Notes: generated by a model not told the origin, from the sequence alone. A stretch of DNA of 64,000 nt from Isoetes taiwanensis (GCA_021234155.1 JAJEKV010000008.1:17210006-17274005); one strand, 5' to 3'. Counted from the stretch's first letter, positions 34,855 through 46,010 are shown. Program-made: numbers and translations.

Positions 34855-35772
34855 ATGACAGAAAATCACAGGAGCCCAATTCGGCTCAATTCCCCTGCGT
34901 TCTATGCTGCTTGTGGAGTAGGAGGAATCCTGGCATGCGGCCCAACCCACATGGCAGTAACTCCGATGGACGTAATCAAGGTTAATATGCAGATTGATCC
35001 GGCAAAATACTCCACATCAACCACCGGATTGAAGCTCATACTCAAAGAACAGGGGATTTCAGGCCTTCTTCGGGGCTGGTCTCCCACTCTAATCGGCTAC
35101 AGCGCACAGGGCTTTTGCAAGTACGGCTTCTACGAATATTTCAAAAATCTCTACTCAGGCATAGCAGGCCCAAGCATTTCGTCGGATTACAAGACTCCAA
35201 TTTACCTGGCAGCCTCGGCATCGGCTGAATTAATTGCAGACGTTGCGTTATGCCCGTTCGAGGCTGTGAAGGTGAAGATCCAAACGCAACCGGGAATTGG
35301 GTTGAACAGATTTTTAATTGAAGATTGATTGAAGGGGCTTTATCGAGGGATCGGCCCTCTTTGGGCTCGCCAGGTTCCCTACACTATGATGAAATTCGCA
35401 ACCTTTGAGAACACAGTGGATGCGATTTACGAGCATTTTGTTCCGGTTCCTAAATCAGAGTGCTCTTCTGGGTTTCAGGTCGGGATTAGCTTTGCAGGGG
35501 GCTATATTGCCGGAATTGCTTGCGCTCTCATCTCTCATCCTGCTGATAACCTTGTTTCTTTGCTTAACAGTAGATCTGGGGGCTCAATTGGGGCTTTTGA
35601 TGCTGTTCGAAAAATGGGTTTTGTTCCTCTTTTGATTAGAGGCTTGCCCTTGAGAATTGCCATGGTCGGTTCTCTTACTGCTGCTCAGTGGACAATCTAC
35701 GATTCCTTCAAGTTGTTTGTCGGATTGCCTACTTCTGGCGGATCCTCAACCCCACATCTCCCTGCTGCTTGA
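34855..35772 (+). pseudogene. Mitochondrial phosphate carrier (PHT3/MPT family), intronless copy with an internal stop
   Basis: The frame runs 305 codons, near the family length of 310-375. The three mitochondrial-carrier repeats are present: PMDVIK (residues 37-42), CPFEAVKVKIQ (about residue 140) and HPADNLVSLLN (third repeat). Typical flanking blocks are present too (NMQIDPAKY, GWSPTLIGYSAQGFCKYGFYEYFK, LYRGIGPLWARQVPYTMMKF, GLPLRIAMVGSLTAAQW). Such proteins import phosphate into the mitochondrial matrix with protons. An in-frame TGA at 35326-35328 and the loss of about six residues fall in the matrix loop between helices 3 and 4. Plant PHT3 genes that I know have introns and this copy has none, which suggests a retrocopy, although no poly(A) remnant is seen. 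All other positions look conserved, so decay is recent or the stop is a sequence error. Confidence 0.9.
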
Positions 35773-35779
35773 TTCAGTC

Positions 35780-36050
35780 TATCTTAGATAGACATGGATT
35801 TTATTCCGCAAATTTTTGCCCGAGTTCCAATCTGTATTCTGTTTAATCATTCATTCTTTCATATCTGAGGTTGCCCATTGGGGGGAATTCTTAGGAACTC
35901 ATTTGTTCATGCTTGGTCCCCCCAAAACATTACCCCTAACTTAAAAATATTTTGCGCTTGGTGGGTCTCTGTGGCAACTCCCCATGGTCATTGTATAATT
36001 TCTTCCCGATCCATCAAGGTAAGTGGCAGTGTTCTGGTAGTTCATTGGAT
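35780..36050. other. No recognisable gene
   Basis: 3' flank of the carrier copy. Nothing distinctive. Confidence 0.4.
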
Positions 36051-36055
36051 CATTC

Positions 36056-36365
36056 TCATCTAGAATAGCAACTGGCCCCCAAAAAACCTGTAGAATCTGG
36101 TAGCCTACCTTGACGTAGTGGAAACGTGAAGTGGTAGCTTACCTTGACGTAGTGGAAACGTGAAGGGGTCGAGCATTTTGCCATCCCCTGGCCTGCAAAA
36201 TCCATTCGCGCCTCAAATCGCAAACTTAGTAGTGGTAACACACTAGTTCCTTCGAGACCGCTCGAATCGCAATCCAGTGGTTGTTGGGGCTCAAATCCCA
36301 ATAGACGCAATGTAAGGTGGTTGGGGCAAGGCCCAAGCAACGTAGTGTGGTGTGTGGTCACATCT
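36056..36365 (-). repeat. Dispersed repeat with a 34-bp tandem duplication; related to 50690-50805
   Basis: GTAGC(C/T)TACCTTGACGTAG-TGGAAACGTGAAG occurs twice in tandem (36098-36165). The inverse, CACTACGTCAAGGTAAGCT followed by AGATTCTGCAGG, recurs at 50755-50795. The rest (to 36365) contains GGGGCTCAAATCCC, a weak B-box-like word. Likely a SINE or MITE-type element. Confidence 0.5.
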
Positions 36366-36369
36366 TGGA

Positions 36370-37075
36370 TCTTTGATGTGGCGGCGACGTTAAAACTACT
36401 ATCTTTATAATTTCTGTGTGTTTGTAATATTATATCAAATGCGCAGTGAAATGTCTAGCAAAATGTACAGTCAAACATGAAGTCACAAAGATTAAACAGA
36501 TTAACAAGACATCAAATTAACAGATTAAGAAACATCAAAAGCTGTTCGCTGTTTACATCAAAAGTTTCCAAAAAGTTTAACATCAAGGCAATTCAAAGAG
36601 TCGAATCTTCAACCTGTTACACATATAAAACACAATTACATACAAAAAATGCAAGAGAACTAAAAAATTTCATAAGACTACCTCACTCTTGGTTGATATT
36701 TTGAAATACAGCAAGAAAGATGATATTTATCAGAAATGAGCTTGCAAGAACATGCATGTTCAGCCTACAAAATGCAAAGTCACACAAAAGTGTTTGAAAA
36801 CAAATTGCCAAACTTGAAACCAACAAGAAAAGTGATTAGTCCCTAAAATTATCGATTATATTAGAAAAGCCTGGGCCACAAGTGAATCATTACTGAAAAT
36901 CCAAGAAAGAAAGCCTGCAAACAAGAAAAAAACTTAGATAAGGAGAAAAAACTTAAAACATAACGTAAATACGCAAGAACAGTAAAGAGATAGTGCAAGA
37001 AGGTTATAGAGAAGAAGATAACGACAGTAGATTTTTTGCTTATCTTTTCTTGCGCCCACACCAACTTCCGAGCTC
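36370..37075. other. No recognisable gene
   Basis: AT-rich intergenic DNA with no coding signal. Confidence 0.4.
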
Positions 37076-37079
37076 TTTA

Positions 37080-37475
37080 GCCAAATGCTAGAAAGTAACA
37101 GAGTAATAAATTTTAATGTTTAGCTAAACCATAGAAAATTTTAGAATGAGTTTTGGGCTAGTTTAGCTAAAGCAATTCTAGATAATAAGAAATATACTAT
37201 GAGTAATCTTTTTCTTAGCATCCATAGAATAGTTTGAGGCCTTTAATTAGCTAGCTGGCATTCCTTTATATGTTTTTGAGCGTAACGTTTTTCGTGCTTT
37301 ACATAACTCTAGCTTAAAATATTCTGTGCCCAACACAACATAAATTTTTAGGATGAATTTCGGGTTAGTTTAGGTAATTTATAAAACATATGAGAAGGGA
37401 TATTTGTAGAGTTTAGCTAAATTCTAGAATGTTCTGGAATTAGTTTCGGGCAAGTTTAGCTAAAGTCTCTTTGGC
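37080..37475. repeat. Three diverged repeats of a GTTTAGCTAAA-containing unit
   Basis: The block TTTTAGAATGAGTTTTGGGC-TAGTTTAGCTAAAG near 37140 recurs near 37345 (TTTTTAGGATGAATTTCGGG) and near 37430 (GTTCTGGAATTAGTTTCGGG). A degenerate tandem array. Confidence 0.55.
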
Positions 37476-37699
37476 TAATGCGAAATGTGTGATTAGTAAT
37501 TTATTCCCTGCTGCAATTATATGTGGATGTAGCTCCTTTCTTTATTAGTCATTGCTCCATTACTTGCTATTTCAGAAGGTTGCCTTTTGCTTTAACTAGG
37601 TGTATCTTCCTATTTTCTCGTCCTCCTCCTTCTCTCACTAGCGCCCTCCTTCTCTCACTAGGGATTTGCCCAGACTGCCAATTTCCAAACCCTCTGCAC

Positions 37700-37990
37700 T
37701 AAAAGTTTTGCGAAGTGTGTAGCCCCCGTTTTTTATTCCAATCATCCAAGATGAGCTTCGTGCAAATTTTTCGTCTTGCCCTAATTTTTGCCCTAAAAAC
37801 TTGTGAGAAGGTTGTGAGAGTCCCCATATTTTATTTCCAGCATCTAGCGCAACTTTTCTATCCTGCCCTAATTTTTTTCTAAAAGGTCACGCGAAAGATC
37901 TTTGAGAGTGCCTGCTTTTTGTCCAAGCATCAAAACGAGCTTCGTGTAACTTTTCTAAGTTGCCCTATTTTTTTGCCCTAAAAAGTCTTT
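37700..37990. repeat. Three diverged ~90-bp tandem units (GCCCTAATTTTT)
   Basis: Each unit contains a C-rich word, TTTT(T)ATTCCA(A/G)(T/C)CAT, GCTTCGTGCAA or its variant, then TGCCCTAATTTTT...CCCTAAAA. Copies end near 37796, 37885 and 37985. Confidence 0.6.
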
Positions 37991-38475
37991 GGGCCCCTTT
38001 TCCAAGTTCTAAAGATGGGAATACTGATGGGGACACCCATCAAACCGTGTCCCAGACCCAGACCTAGACCTAGGCCCAGTCATAATCACATCCCCACAGC
38101 ACCTTGCCTGAAGGAACACATAGATGATTCATCAAGCAAACAACCCTGACCAGACAAAAAAGGCAAAGGAGATGTCTATTATGAGATAAGATGCCTGCTC
38201 AAAGGCTTAGTCAACAAACTCAGCTCGGCAGGCGAATTGTTGTTGCTCAAGCCTGGCAGCACACCAAACATCTATGAGGAATTGGAAGTGGATCCAAGTG
38301 ATGGTTGAGCGTAACATTGCCTTGAACATTCCTAGGATTGCAGGTAGCTAAAGAACAATATTTGCTTGATGCAGTTTGCAAGGCAGCAGGATAAGCTAGG
38401 CCTTGCTGACCTATAGGCCCATCTAAACACTCTTTCCACCAGCATTGACACCATGATCACGACATGGAAGGTTTT

Positions 38476-38545
38476 TAATATGGTATGGGTGGCTGGCCCT
38501 GTAGAGGTTGGGGCTCACGAAGGTTTTACCATTTTTTTTTTGAGG
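38476..38545. repeat. LTR-like fragment (shared with 39750-39812) and T-run
   Basis: GAGGTTGGGGCTCACGAAGG at about 38502 recurs at about 39787. A run of ten T residues follows (38530-38541), then TGAGGGATCGAA. On the minus strand this could be the 3' end of a LINE, but no LINE protein follows. Confidence 0.45.
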
Positions 38546-38851
38546 GATCGAATTTTTTTTATATTATATAAAAAGATACAATGCTTATTATAGTAAGAGA
38601 ACTACTATAGGAGTAGACTCGACATCTTCGTTCTCTTGACTGTAGAAACTTATTGAATGCTCCAATAGCATATAAACTTTAAGCACAGAATACCTCTTCA
38701 CATCAGAACCAGGAATTGCAGCCAAAGGCTCTCAAAAGGATACGTCTTAATCTGTAGAATATGCAGACAATCTGAAAAAGTGAAATAATAAAGAAGATAT
38801 ATGACCTTGGGCATGCAAGGCCAAGTCTCATATCTATATGAGCAGCCATAT

Positions 38852-39060
38852 AGAATCCAAATCAGGCATATCAGTACCTGATAAAATATTTGCTCAAACC
38901 TAGCAGTATTTGAGCAGATAAAATCCAAATGGATCAAGCATCGTAGTGCTTGAATGCTCAAATCAGACATATCAATACCTGATGAAGCACTTGCTCAAAC
39001 ATAGCAGTATTTGAGCAGATGAAATCCAAATGGATCAATCATAATAGTGCTTGAGAGAAC
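38852..39060. repeat. Tandem duplication of a 101-bp unit
   Basis: ATCAGGCATATCAGTACCTG at 38861 recurs as ATCAGACATATCAATACCTG at 38962. Both are followed by TTGCTCAAAC(C/A)TAGCAGT and AAATCCAAATGGATCAA. Very similar units indicate a recent duplication. Confidence 0.8.
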
Positions 39061-39604
39061 CACTTTGTTGTTGCCACATATCCTTTTCTCATTACCTCTT
39101 CCACATCAGGAATTCTGAATCATCTGCATAGTTTTCCGGACCAAACATAATCTTTCTAATCATCAATTGCAAAGGCTGAATCTTTCTGCTAGAAAGAAAG
39201 AGTGAAGAGGTAATGGCAAAATAAACTTCATTCCAAGAAATTTCATTCAGACCAAATGGTTTTCACTGCAAAAACTACATAATATCTCCTCTCCATAATA
39301 TCTTCTCTTCACCTTATAGGCCAGTGTCCTATTTGGGCAAACCTTTTCGGCATGAATATCTTCAAGCAAGGAGATGGACATAATGCAAAGCATCAAAGAA
39401 AAGAACCACGTTTCTAGTTACATGTTGCAAAGACAAAGAAGCATATTGTGGCCGCCAAAAAGGAGAAGAAATATGCAACTTTGTACGAGGTTTAGCGGCA
39501 GTCTTTGGATGGGGAGAAGGAGGCGGATCCTCCTCGCCGCCCTAGCCCCTAAGGGCTGCGCCAAGAAATACCGCCCGTCTCCAGATTCTCAATTAAGGCT
39601 CTAG

Positions 39605-39850
39605 GTTTCACCCGTTTGGTGTGTTGGTTACCCTTAGGAGTTTAGTGCGTAACATTTAGTATCAGAGCCAAGGTTCGATTCCTCGTGGCATCATTGGTGT
39701 GTTCCACATGCTTAAAGACAAGCATCTCAAGGAAGGGGAGGAATTGACATGGTCTGGGTGCCTGGGGTATGGCCTAAAGCCTCGTGGAGGTTGGGGCTCA
39801 CGAAGGATCCATCCATTTGGTGTTATTACCACTAGGAAGTTAGTGCACAA
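39605..39850 (+). mobile_element. LTR-retrotransposon remnants: LTR end with tRNA-Met-type primer-binding site
   Basis: GGTGTGTTGGTTACCCTTAG...GTGCGTAACA (to about 39654) is followed by TTTAGTATCAGAGCC, which matches the plant initiator-Met primer-binding site (TGGTATCAGAGC) with one change. This is the usual junction of a 5' LTR. A second LTR-end-like copy (TTTGGTGTTATTACCACTAG...GTGCACAACAG) lies at 39810-39855. No coding region remains. Confidence 0.55.
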
Positions 39851-39859
39851 CAGTTATGA

Positions 39860-41400
39860 GTAGGAGACAAATGTAACTATCTTCTGCCTTCGATCCGAAG
39901 CTGAGGAGACCACCATCTTTCAAAGGGTTGTACCAGCGAAAACCAGTTGCAGCTCTAGATTTTTTGAAATAGGGTCAGCATTTTGGAGACAACAACATCA
40001 GCAGTGGATACTTCGATTACCTCCAGGCTACAGAGGTTGAAGCATAGCTCTATTGCTCGGGATCTAAATATGCAAGAGCTATGTTTAGCAGTCATTTAGC
40101 AGGGTAAAGTTCTCCATGTGGTTGCTCAACAATTGCAGCAGTGCATGCACGAATTGGCAAGGAAAAAATCGCTTCAGCAAAAGCTGAGCTCTCGGCTTCA
40201 TAGGGATATATTATGCTATATGCTACGGATACTACGTGTGCTCATGTTTATATGCCCGAGCGTCACCAGTCTAGACATGCAACTAGTACTCCATCGCAAC
40301 AGCCTTTGTCAACACACCCCCAGCAAATACCACAGACTACACCTCACAGATAGCAGCCAGCACCTACCGAGACGACCAACATTGCCCCGAGGGTCAGAGA
40401 GCAATGAGAGTTGATGCAGGAGCTACAATGTCATGATCTGTAGCCTACTGAAAGAAGCAGAGAAGAACCTCATTGGAGGACTCTAGACACTGATCCACTT
40501 CCATATGATGTCTCATACACCTGTGCACATTATTAGGGCAACTTGACATGATGTTCAACGCCTCGATTATCCATGTATTACATTCATAGTCGCGGACGCA
40601 CCAATGCGAGGAGCTATATTATAGCAGAGCAAGCACTTGAAGGTGACCTCATTCTATATTGACCATGACCTTATTCTGATGCAACAGTCCCATAGGCAAG
40701 AGTTGGCCCAAGTTAAAAACATTTGTCGCCTGGGGGGAGGGGGGGGGGGGTAGCATTGATCTGGGGCAAGATGCGGGAAAATGTTGAAGGTCATAGAGGC
40801 ACTATATCATGCTGATGCAACCCCTCTGGGTCCTGTTGCTGCTCCAACAACTGTTGAGTCTGATGCCATTCTTGCTCGTAGGTTGCTAGCTCCTACTTCT
40901 CCTTCTGTTATTGCTGCCTTGCTTGCTTCTACTCTTGCACTGCATACCCTCTCCTCCTCCCCCTCCTTCGGGCCCCCCTTCCCCCGCTCCGATGCCACCG
41001 TAACACCACCTGCATCCGTATCTACATCTGCAATCCAGAAATTGGAATTGTGCATGTGTATGATCTTCTGGAATTGTCTGGGCTTTCCCTGGCAGAAAAG
41101 AGGTAGTCTTTCTCCATTGCAGTACATATGAATGTTATCTTCCTTATAGAGATATGGGAGCATGCAGAGCACAAGCTGCTGGATCTGCTAGGCTATCAAC
41201 ACTACTCATTATTTAATAAGTGCACATGAAAGCTGGAATATGGAGGTATCACCTGCTACTTTCAAACAGATCTGCCATAACTCGATCTGTTCTATCTTGA
41301 GACCCTAGCTGTTAGTCTACTTTCTCCATGAGTATGAGCCTAGGTAGAAGCTCATGTGATGATGATGTATTGATATCTATGATTGATCTATGGATGGATA
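39860..41400. other. No recognisable gene
   Basis: Possible decayed retroelement internal DNA following the primer-binding site. A G-run (40735-40751) and a Ser/Pro/Ala-rich frame (40781-41131, open on both strands) are present, with no domain recognised. Confidence 0.3.
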
Positions 41401-41711
41401 GATGGTACTACCCTTCGGGGTAGCTGACAGTGTTGTTATTGCTAGGGCCGATATTTATATTTATGCTTCTGCTATTATAGGAGCCCATAGGGGAAGGGCA
41501 CGCAAGACATCTTCATGTCCCCTTCCCACACCATGGCCATCCCATGTGCGGGATAGATGGAGTACCCATGTGGAAAGTGTGCTGGATGGGGGGTTTCCCG
41601 CGAGATGTATAACGGGGCATCATACATTTGGTGAGGAGCATCGCAATGGTATCAGAGAAATGATCTTGGTTGACCAAGATCCGGCACTGGCCATGACCCT
41701 GAATAGGTAGA
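41400..41711. other. Short unrecognised frames
   Basis: A 102-codon plus-strand frame (41402-41710) with a matching minus-strand frame. No motif. Ends at the terminal sequence of the small-gene element at 41714. Confidence 0.25.
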
Positions 41712-41713
41712 TT

Positions 41714-41988
41714 AATTAAGCATGATTTCATTAATTAGAGAAAATAACGCAATTTTGAGAATTTTAAGCACACCTAATTTGCTCAAGCACGAATATTTTC
41801 ACCTAGTTCTCGAGCCCAAGATACATGAGGTTATTAATATACACATATACATACAAATTATGTGTTATACTTGTATGTGTACGTGATACTTGTACAAGCC
41901 CAATAATGGCGCTACAATCTACACCAATAATTCACATCAATAATTTTAGTTCACTATAAAAACAGCTCCATCCGCTCATTCATCAAGC
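41714..41988 (+). promoter_or_regulatory. Element terminus and promoter of the small gene (copy D)
   Basis: GCATGATTTCATTAATTAGA (about 41719) is the same terminal sequence as both ends of the 19.8-30.8 kb insert. The next 270 bp match the upstream region of paralog C (CTCAAGCACGAATATTTTC, TTCTCGAGCCC, GTGTTATACTTGTA). A TATA box CACTATAAAAAC lies at 41951-41962, 27-38 bp before the start codon. Confidence 0.6.
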
Positions 41989-42282
41989 ATGGCTTCCTTG
42001 CCTCCTCGCCCGGAGCACATCCGATCCTTCAAGTGCTACTTGAGCTACAACGATCTTTGTGAATGCTATAGAAATGGTGTTAATCTTGATCCATGGCTCC
42101 AGTCCAAAGCAGATGGTCCTGCGAGTGCTTGCAGGAAGCTCACTCGTGTTGTGGTCCACCTTTATTGGCTTCCTGATCAGGAGATCTTTGAGCTGAATGG
42201 TCTAGTTAAGGAATGGAATGAGACTTCCAGTCTTGAACCGCAGAAAGTGGGAAAAACTTTTTTTCCATTAGCAGGGTCATAG
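41989..42282 (+). CDS. Small unknown protein (copy D of the insert-borne family), intact
   Basis: A 97-codon frame starting MASLPPRPEHIRSFKCYLSY, with LDPWLQSKADG and KLTRVVVHLYWLPDQEIF in the middle. I know no matching family. There is no signal peptide or membrane segment, and the charge is mixed. The start is supported by a TATA box 30-40 bp upstream and by conservation of promoter and start with paralogs A-C at 28.9-30.6 kb, while coding sequence in those copies is disrupted. The last 15 residues (GKTFFPLAGS) are not shared and may be new sequence read past the homologous part. Function unknown. It may be a gene of the mobile element whose terminus lies upstream. Confidence 0.5.
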   Translation: MASLPPRPEHIRSFKCYLSYNDLCECYRNGVNLDPWLQSKADGPASACRKLTRVVVHLYWLPDQEIFELNGLVKEWNETSSLEPQKVGKTFFPLAGS

Positions 42283-42289
42283 TTAGATT

Positions 42290-42990
42290 AAGTTATAGTC
42301 TAGGGGGTAGAAATAATACAGTCAAAAGAAACCTTCTAGTAGTTTGAGCTCAAATTGTTCATGAATCACATTTTACAAGTGAAACTTAAATGAGAAATCG
42401 TTGAAGAGAAAGCTTGAACGAAAATGACACGAAATAACCAATAAATGGCCTAAAAGAAATAAATAAATTTTGAGAAATAGTTAAGTGATTAGAAGAAGAA
42501 GAAGAAGAAGAAGAGAAAGTACCGTAGTTAATAAATTATAGTTATAATACATTGTCTCTTAAGAAAAGGGCCACTAAAAATCTATGGAAGCACCCCTACT
42601 CTTTAGAAGTTCTCGAATTGTAGCCTGAACCACTTCCTTGTCCTTGTAAGGCGAATTCTAAGCTAATCTCTGAAGCTGTCATAGAGTGCAAATCAATAGT
42701 CTATAAGCCCGGGGGATCCACCTTCTTAGTAAGGGATATGCCATGCGCGTGTATAAGATAGTAGAAAAACCCCCTGTATACGTCAATATTTAAATAAAAA
42801 ATCCTACTATACGATGTTTGAGTATTGCCATATTTATAGCCCCTTCTGATTATATACGATGTTTGATTGTTAAGATGCCCCTCCTATACACCCTAATTGT
42901 ACGACATTTGCTACACTAAAGAGAGTTTTTGAAACAACCAGGAAGTTGAATTAAAACCACGATTCTATTAATTTGAAATTATTCCATGAT
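42290..42990. other. No recognisable gene
   Basis: AT-rich, with a GAA microsatellite (42491-42516). CTATACGATGTTTGA / ATACGATGTTTGATTGTTAAG-type words are duplicated at about 42809 and 42857. Confidence 0.4.
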
Positions 42991-42994
42991 TTTG

Positions 42995-43110
42995 AACCCA
43001 CCGGGTGTGAGTTTTGAGGTTGTTAGTTTCGAGGCCCCATGTGTCAGTTTCAGGGTTGCCAATTTTGAGGTTGTCAGTTTCAGGGTTCCCGCCTATTTCT
43101 AATTTTTGGT
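42995..43110. repeat. Short tandem array (GTCAGTTTCAGGGTT)
   Basis: GTTTTGAGGTTGTTAGTTTCGAGG, GTGTCAGTTTCAGGG and TTTTGAGGTTGTCAGTTTC blocks alternate, forming a degenerate minisatellite of 15-22 bp units. Confidence 0.5.
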
Positions 43111-43259
43111 TTCCCCCCGAGCGTTGGTTTTAAGCTTCTCGCCCAGTGTTACTTTTGAGTTTCCTGCCTACTATTAAAATTTGGATTTCCTTGCCGAGTG
43201 TTATGGGCTTCCCACGAAATACAATTTTTGGGGTTAAGTTGGTTCTTTTTTCTTCTTGA

Positions 43260-43780
43260 ATGGGATCGTCTTTATCTGGCGCTTGGCGCCTAGCAGCCAG
43301 CGAAGTTTTATTGTTTCTCTCTTTTTTCTTCCCCTGGCATCTAGCGGCCAATGCGAGTTCCTGGCGCCTAGCGCTGAGTGAGCTCTCGCACGGCACAAGC
43401 AATCTACGAACGCCTCAAACTAGAGCCTCAACGCATGAGCTCCTATTCTTACCTTCTATGAGTTCAATGGGCTCTAGTTGGCAAGTGTTGACAGATTTAC
43501 CTTGGTGAAGTAGCCAGGCAAGAGAAATCGAAGCTCTTCAGCTCTTTGCAAATTGAGGTAAGAAAATCACCTATTTTCTTCATCCATCCAGAAATTCTTA
43601 GCTATAATGGATGACATGGGTGCTTTCGTGCTTGAAATTGAGAAATGGGTTTTGTCAAATCGATTAAGTCCCAAAGATAAATACTCTTGGAATGCTTTTA
43701 ATTATCCGCTTTCAAATTTTATGAGAGATGAGGGAAGTGAAAGGTGATCGCTAGGTCCTTCTTTGCCACATCTCGCTTAA
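43260..43780. other. No recognisable gene
   Basis: An 82-codon plus-strand frame and a 90-codon minus-strand frame contain GGCGCCTAGCG-like palindromic words (43280-43380) and no domain. Confidence 0.3.
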
Positions 43781-43849
43781 CGTGAAAAGAGGGAAAAAAA
43801 AAAAAAAAAGGGGGATTTTTTTCAAAAAATAAAATAAAAAATTCCTATT

Positions 43850-44340
43850 TTGCCTTGTCACGCCACGCCAGATATGGCGTAGAAGGTTTACTATTCCCCG
43901 CCATAACGACATCCAATTGGGCTAAGTATATTGGCCTGAAAGGTTAAATTCTTAGTTTTTTTACAACATGAATTTGTATTTTTGCATTAACCCCCGCGCA
44001 TAGTGCGAGATGTGACAGAGAATGGGTTGCTGGCATGTAATTTGTACAACTAAAATTTAAATTCTTGCATTAACTCCCGCACTTAGCGCGAGATGTGGCA
44101 AAGAAGAGTGTGCTATCCTTGCCATTGCCACCTCCAATTGGACATAGTATATTGATCTGAAAGGTCGGAATCTTAGTTTTTTTTACACTAAAATTTGTAT
44201 TTTTGCATCAATTCTAGTGCTAAGCGCGAGATATGGGGCTCTATTTTTGCAACGTGACCTCGAATTAGACCTAATATATTGGTCTAAAAGGTTAGAATCT
44301 TAACTTTTCTACAACTAAAGTTCATGTAAATAGACCATTT
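43850..44340. repeat. Tandem array of ~90-220-bp units
   Basis: The block CC(T/A)C(C/G)AATT(G/A)G(G/A)C(C/A)TA-(G/A)TATATTG occurs near 43909, 44128 and 44268. The block GCAT(T/C)AA(C/T)...AGYGCGAGAT(G/A)TG occurs near 43983, 44071 and 44205. Unit lengths vary because of internal deletions. CpG pairs inside GCGCGAGAT are preserved. Confidence 0.65.
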
Positions 44341-44845
44341 TTCTACTATATTTATGCGAAATTTTCATAAAATTAATTTTTAATGCGTATTTTATGTTCG
44401 TATTTTAATGCTTTGATCAATCTTAAACCAAATTCTTTGGAAATTGAAGTCTTAAAATCCTATCTGTTACTCCAAAGAACCTCAAAATCAAGTGTGAAAG
44501 ACGTATTTTTATGCCATTTTCAAAATAAAATAAAATGTGGAATAATTTCAAATTAACGGAATCGTGGTTTTAAATGTATTAAGTATTTTTATTCAATCTT
44601 AAAGCGAGATATTATATGAAGTACTTGAAGGAGATCAATTTCCTATTAATCCCAAATGACTTTGATATCATACAATTTGAATTTCCATACCATCTACAAC
44701 CATTCCCATACAACTGAAAAGGAAAATATACATTTTTCTTATGTATATTAACAGTCCGGCCATAATTTTGGACCCCTCCCAGCCATGCACGTGGTTTTGT
44801 GGAGTCTTAGTGGTGACTTCCCCTTGTCTATGAGATCGATCCAAA
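44340..44845. other. No recognisable gene
   Basis: AT-rich flank before the second histone-like copy. Confidence 0.4.
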
Positions 44846-44846
44846 T

Positions 44847-45720
44847 GTGCCGCGAATAGACACAATCGACCATCAATGGAGGCAAGAGCTCTTGAAGAGG
44901 CCACCATCAAAGAAGCCAAGTGTCGGGAGTACCAAACAGGCAGCTAGAAAGGTTGGAAGCTCTAGCTTGCGCCTGAACATTGAGGCACTCCTGGTGTGTG
45001 GCAGCAAACAAATTCCCGAGGCCCTGCGGCCTAGGCCAAGCGATGAACCTAGCAACTCAACCTCTTCAGACGAATCGTATCACTCTTGGAGAAGCAACGA
45101 CCTAGCACTTCAGGTGAATCCTCGTGAGGCTTGAGAGAAATGGAGATCGTAATTTGAAGGTGAGGAGCCAGCAGTAGGAGCAATCTCGGCAGCAAGAGCA
45201 TCCCCAACAGCAGGAAAGAGGATCAAGAGGTGCAAGCAATGCTAAGAAAAGGAAGGACAAGGGGAAAAGTGGCCAAAAGGAAGGAAGAGAGATAGTCAAG
45301 GGAGAAGCGAACAAAGAGGCATGAAGATCCCGGGGGGGGGGAGCGTGGTTATTAGAGAACCACAACCGGATGAACTAGAGGAGGACGAGTCCGAGGTGGA
45401 AGAAGTGCACCAGTAAGAGAGGGAGCAAGAGGCTGAAGAAGAAGAGGAGGAAGAAGCCGAAGAAAAGACAGAGCCTACACTCGCCACCATATCCACGCGC
45501 CCAAGCCACTCAAGAAGGCGGCCAAGAAGCACAAGATGAGCGAGAAGTCATTTAAGCTGAAGCAAGACATTGAGTACGAGAAGAAGAAGACAACGTAAGT
45601 CTCCGCCGATGGATCCGATATAATTATTGGTACTGCAAGCAGAATGCCAAGGTTCGTCAAAGGCGGCCGACTAAGGTCGAATATCAAGCCTCCACCACCT
45701 CTAATCCCACTCTAAGAAGG
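44847..45720 (+). pseudogene. Second copy of the histone H3-like gene, N-terminal and linker parts only
   Basis: The first frame (44847-45134) contains PSVGSTKQAARKVGSSSL, which resembles the H3 tail (TKQTARKS), then KQIPEALRPRPSDEPSNSTSSDESY, the same acidic extension as at 30848-31340. After shifts, a Lys/Glu-rich tract (45220-45480) leads to FKLKQDIEYEKKKT (about 45548) and RFVKGGRLRSNIKPPPP (about 45650-45700). These match the basic linker at 19640-19800. Homology stops before the histone fold, where a minisatellite begins (45735). The continuous order of tail, acidic, basic and linker in this copy supports joining the two halves at 19 and 31 kb into one ancestral gene. The copy is broken by several shifts. 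Confidence 0.6.
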
Positions 45721-45734
45721 TCCGCCATATAAGA

Positions 45735-46010
45735 ATATTTGGAACACTCATTGGAATCTAGGGGAATCTCATGAGATTCTTAGGAAATCTATAGGAATCC
45801 CGTGAAAATCTTTGAGAATCTAGGGGAATCCAAAGGAATATTCATAAAATCTTTGAGAATATAGAGGATTCTTTATAGAATCTAAAGAAATCTAGGAGAA
45901 TCTACATAGAATCTTGAGGAATGTATAGGAACCTTAGAATAATGTTTGGAAATCTAGAGAAATCTTTGTAGAATCTTAAAGATGTAGAGGAATCTTTCAC
46001 GCTGGGTGTG
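45735..46010. repeat. GGAATCTAG-type minisatellite
   Basis: About fifteen irregular iterations of a 14-20-bp motif (GGAATCTAGRGGAATCTNT, with GAAATCT and GAGAATCT variants). It starts directly where homology of the histone-like copy ends. Confidence 0.7.

Noticed and set aside
37600-38000. Telomere-like CCCTAAA words
   Set aside because: Only isolated CCCTAAAA words inside a 90-bp tandem unit; no telomeric tandem array.
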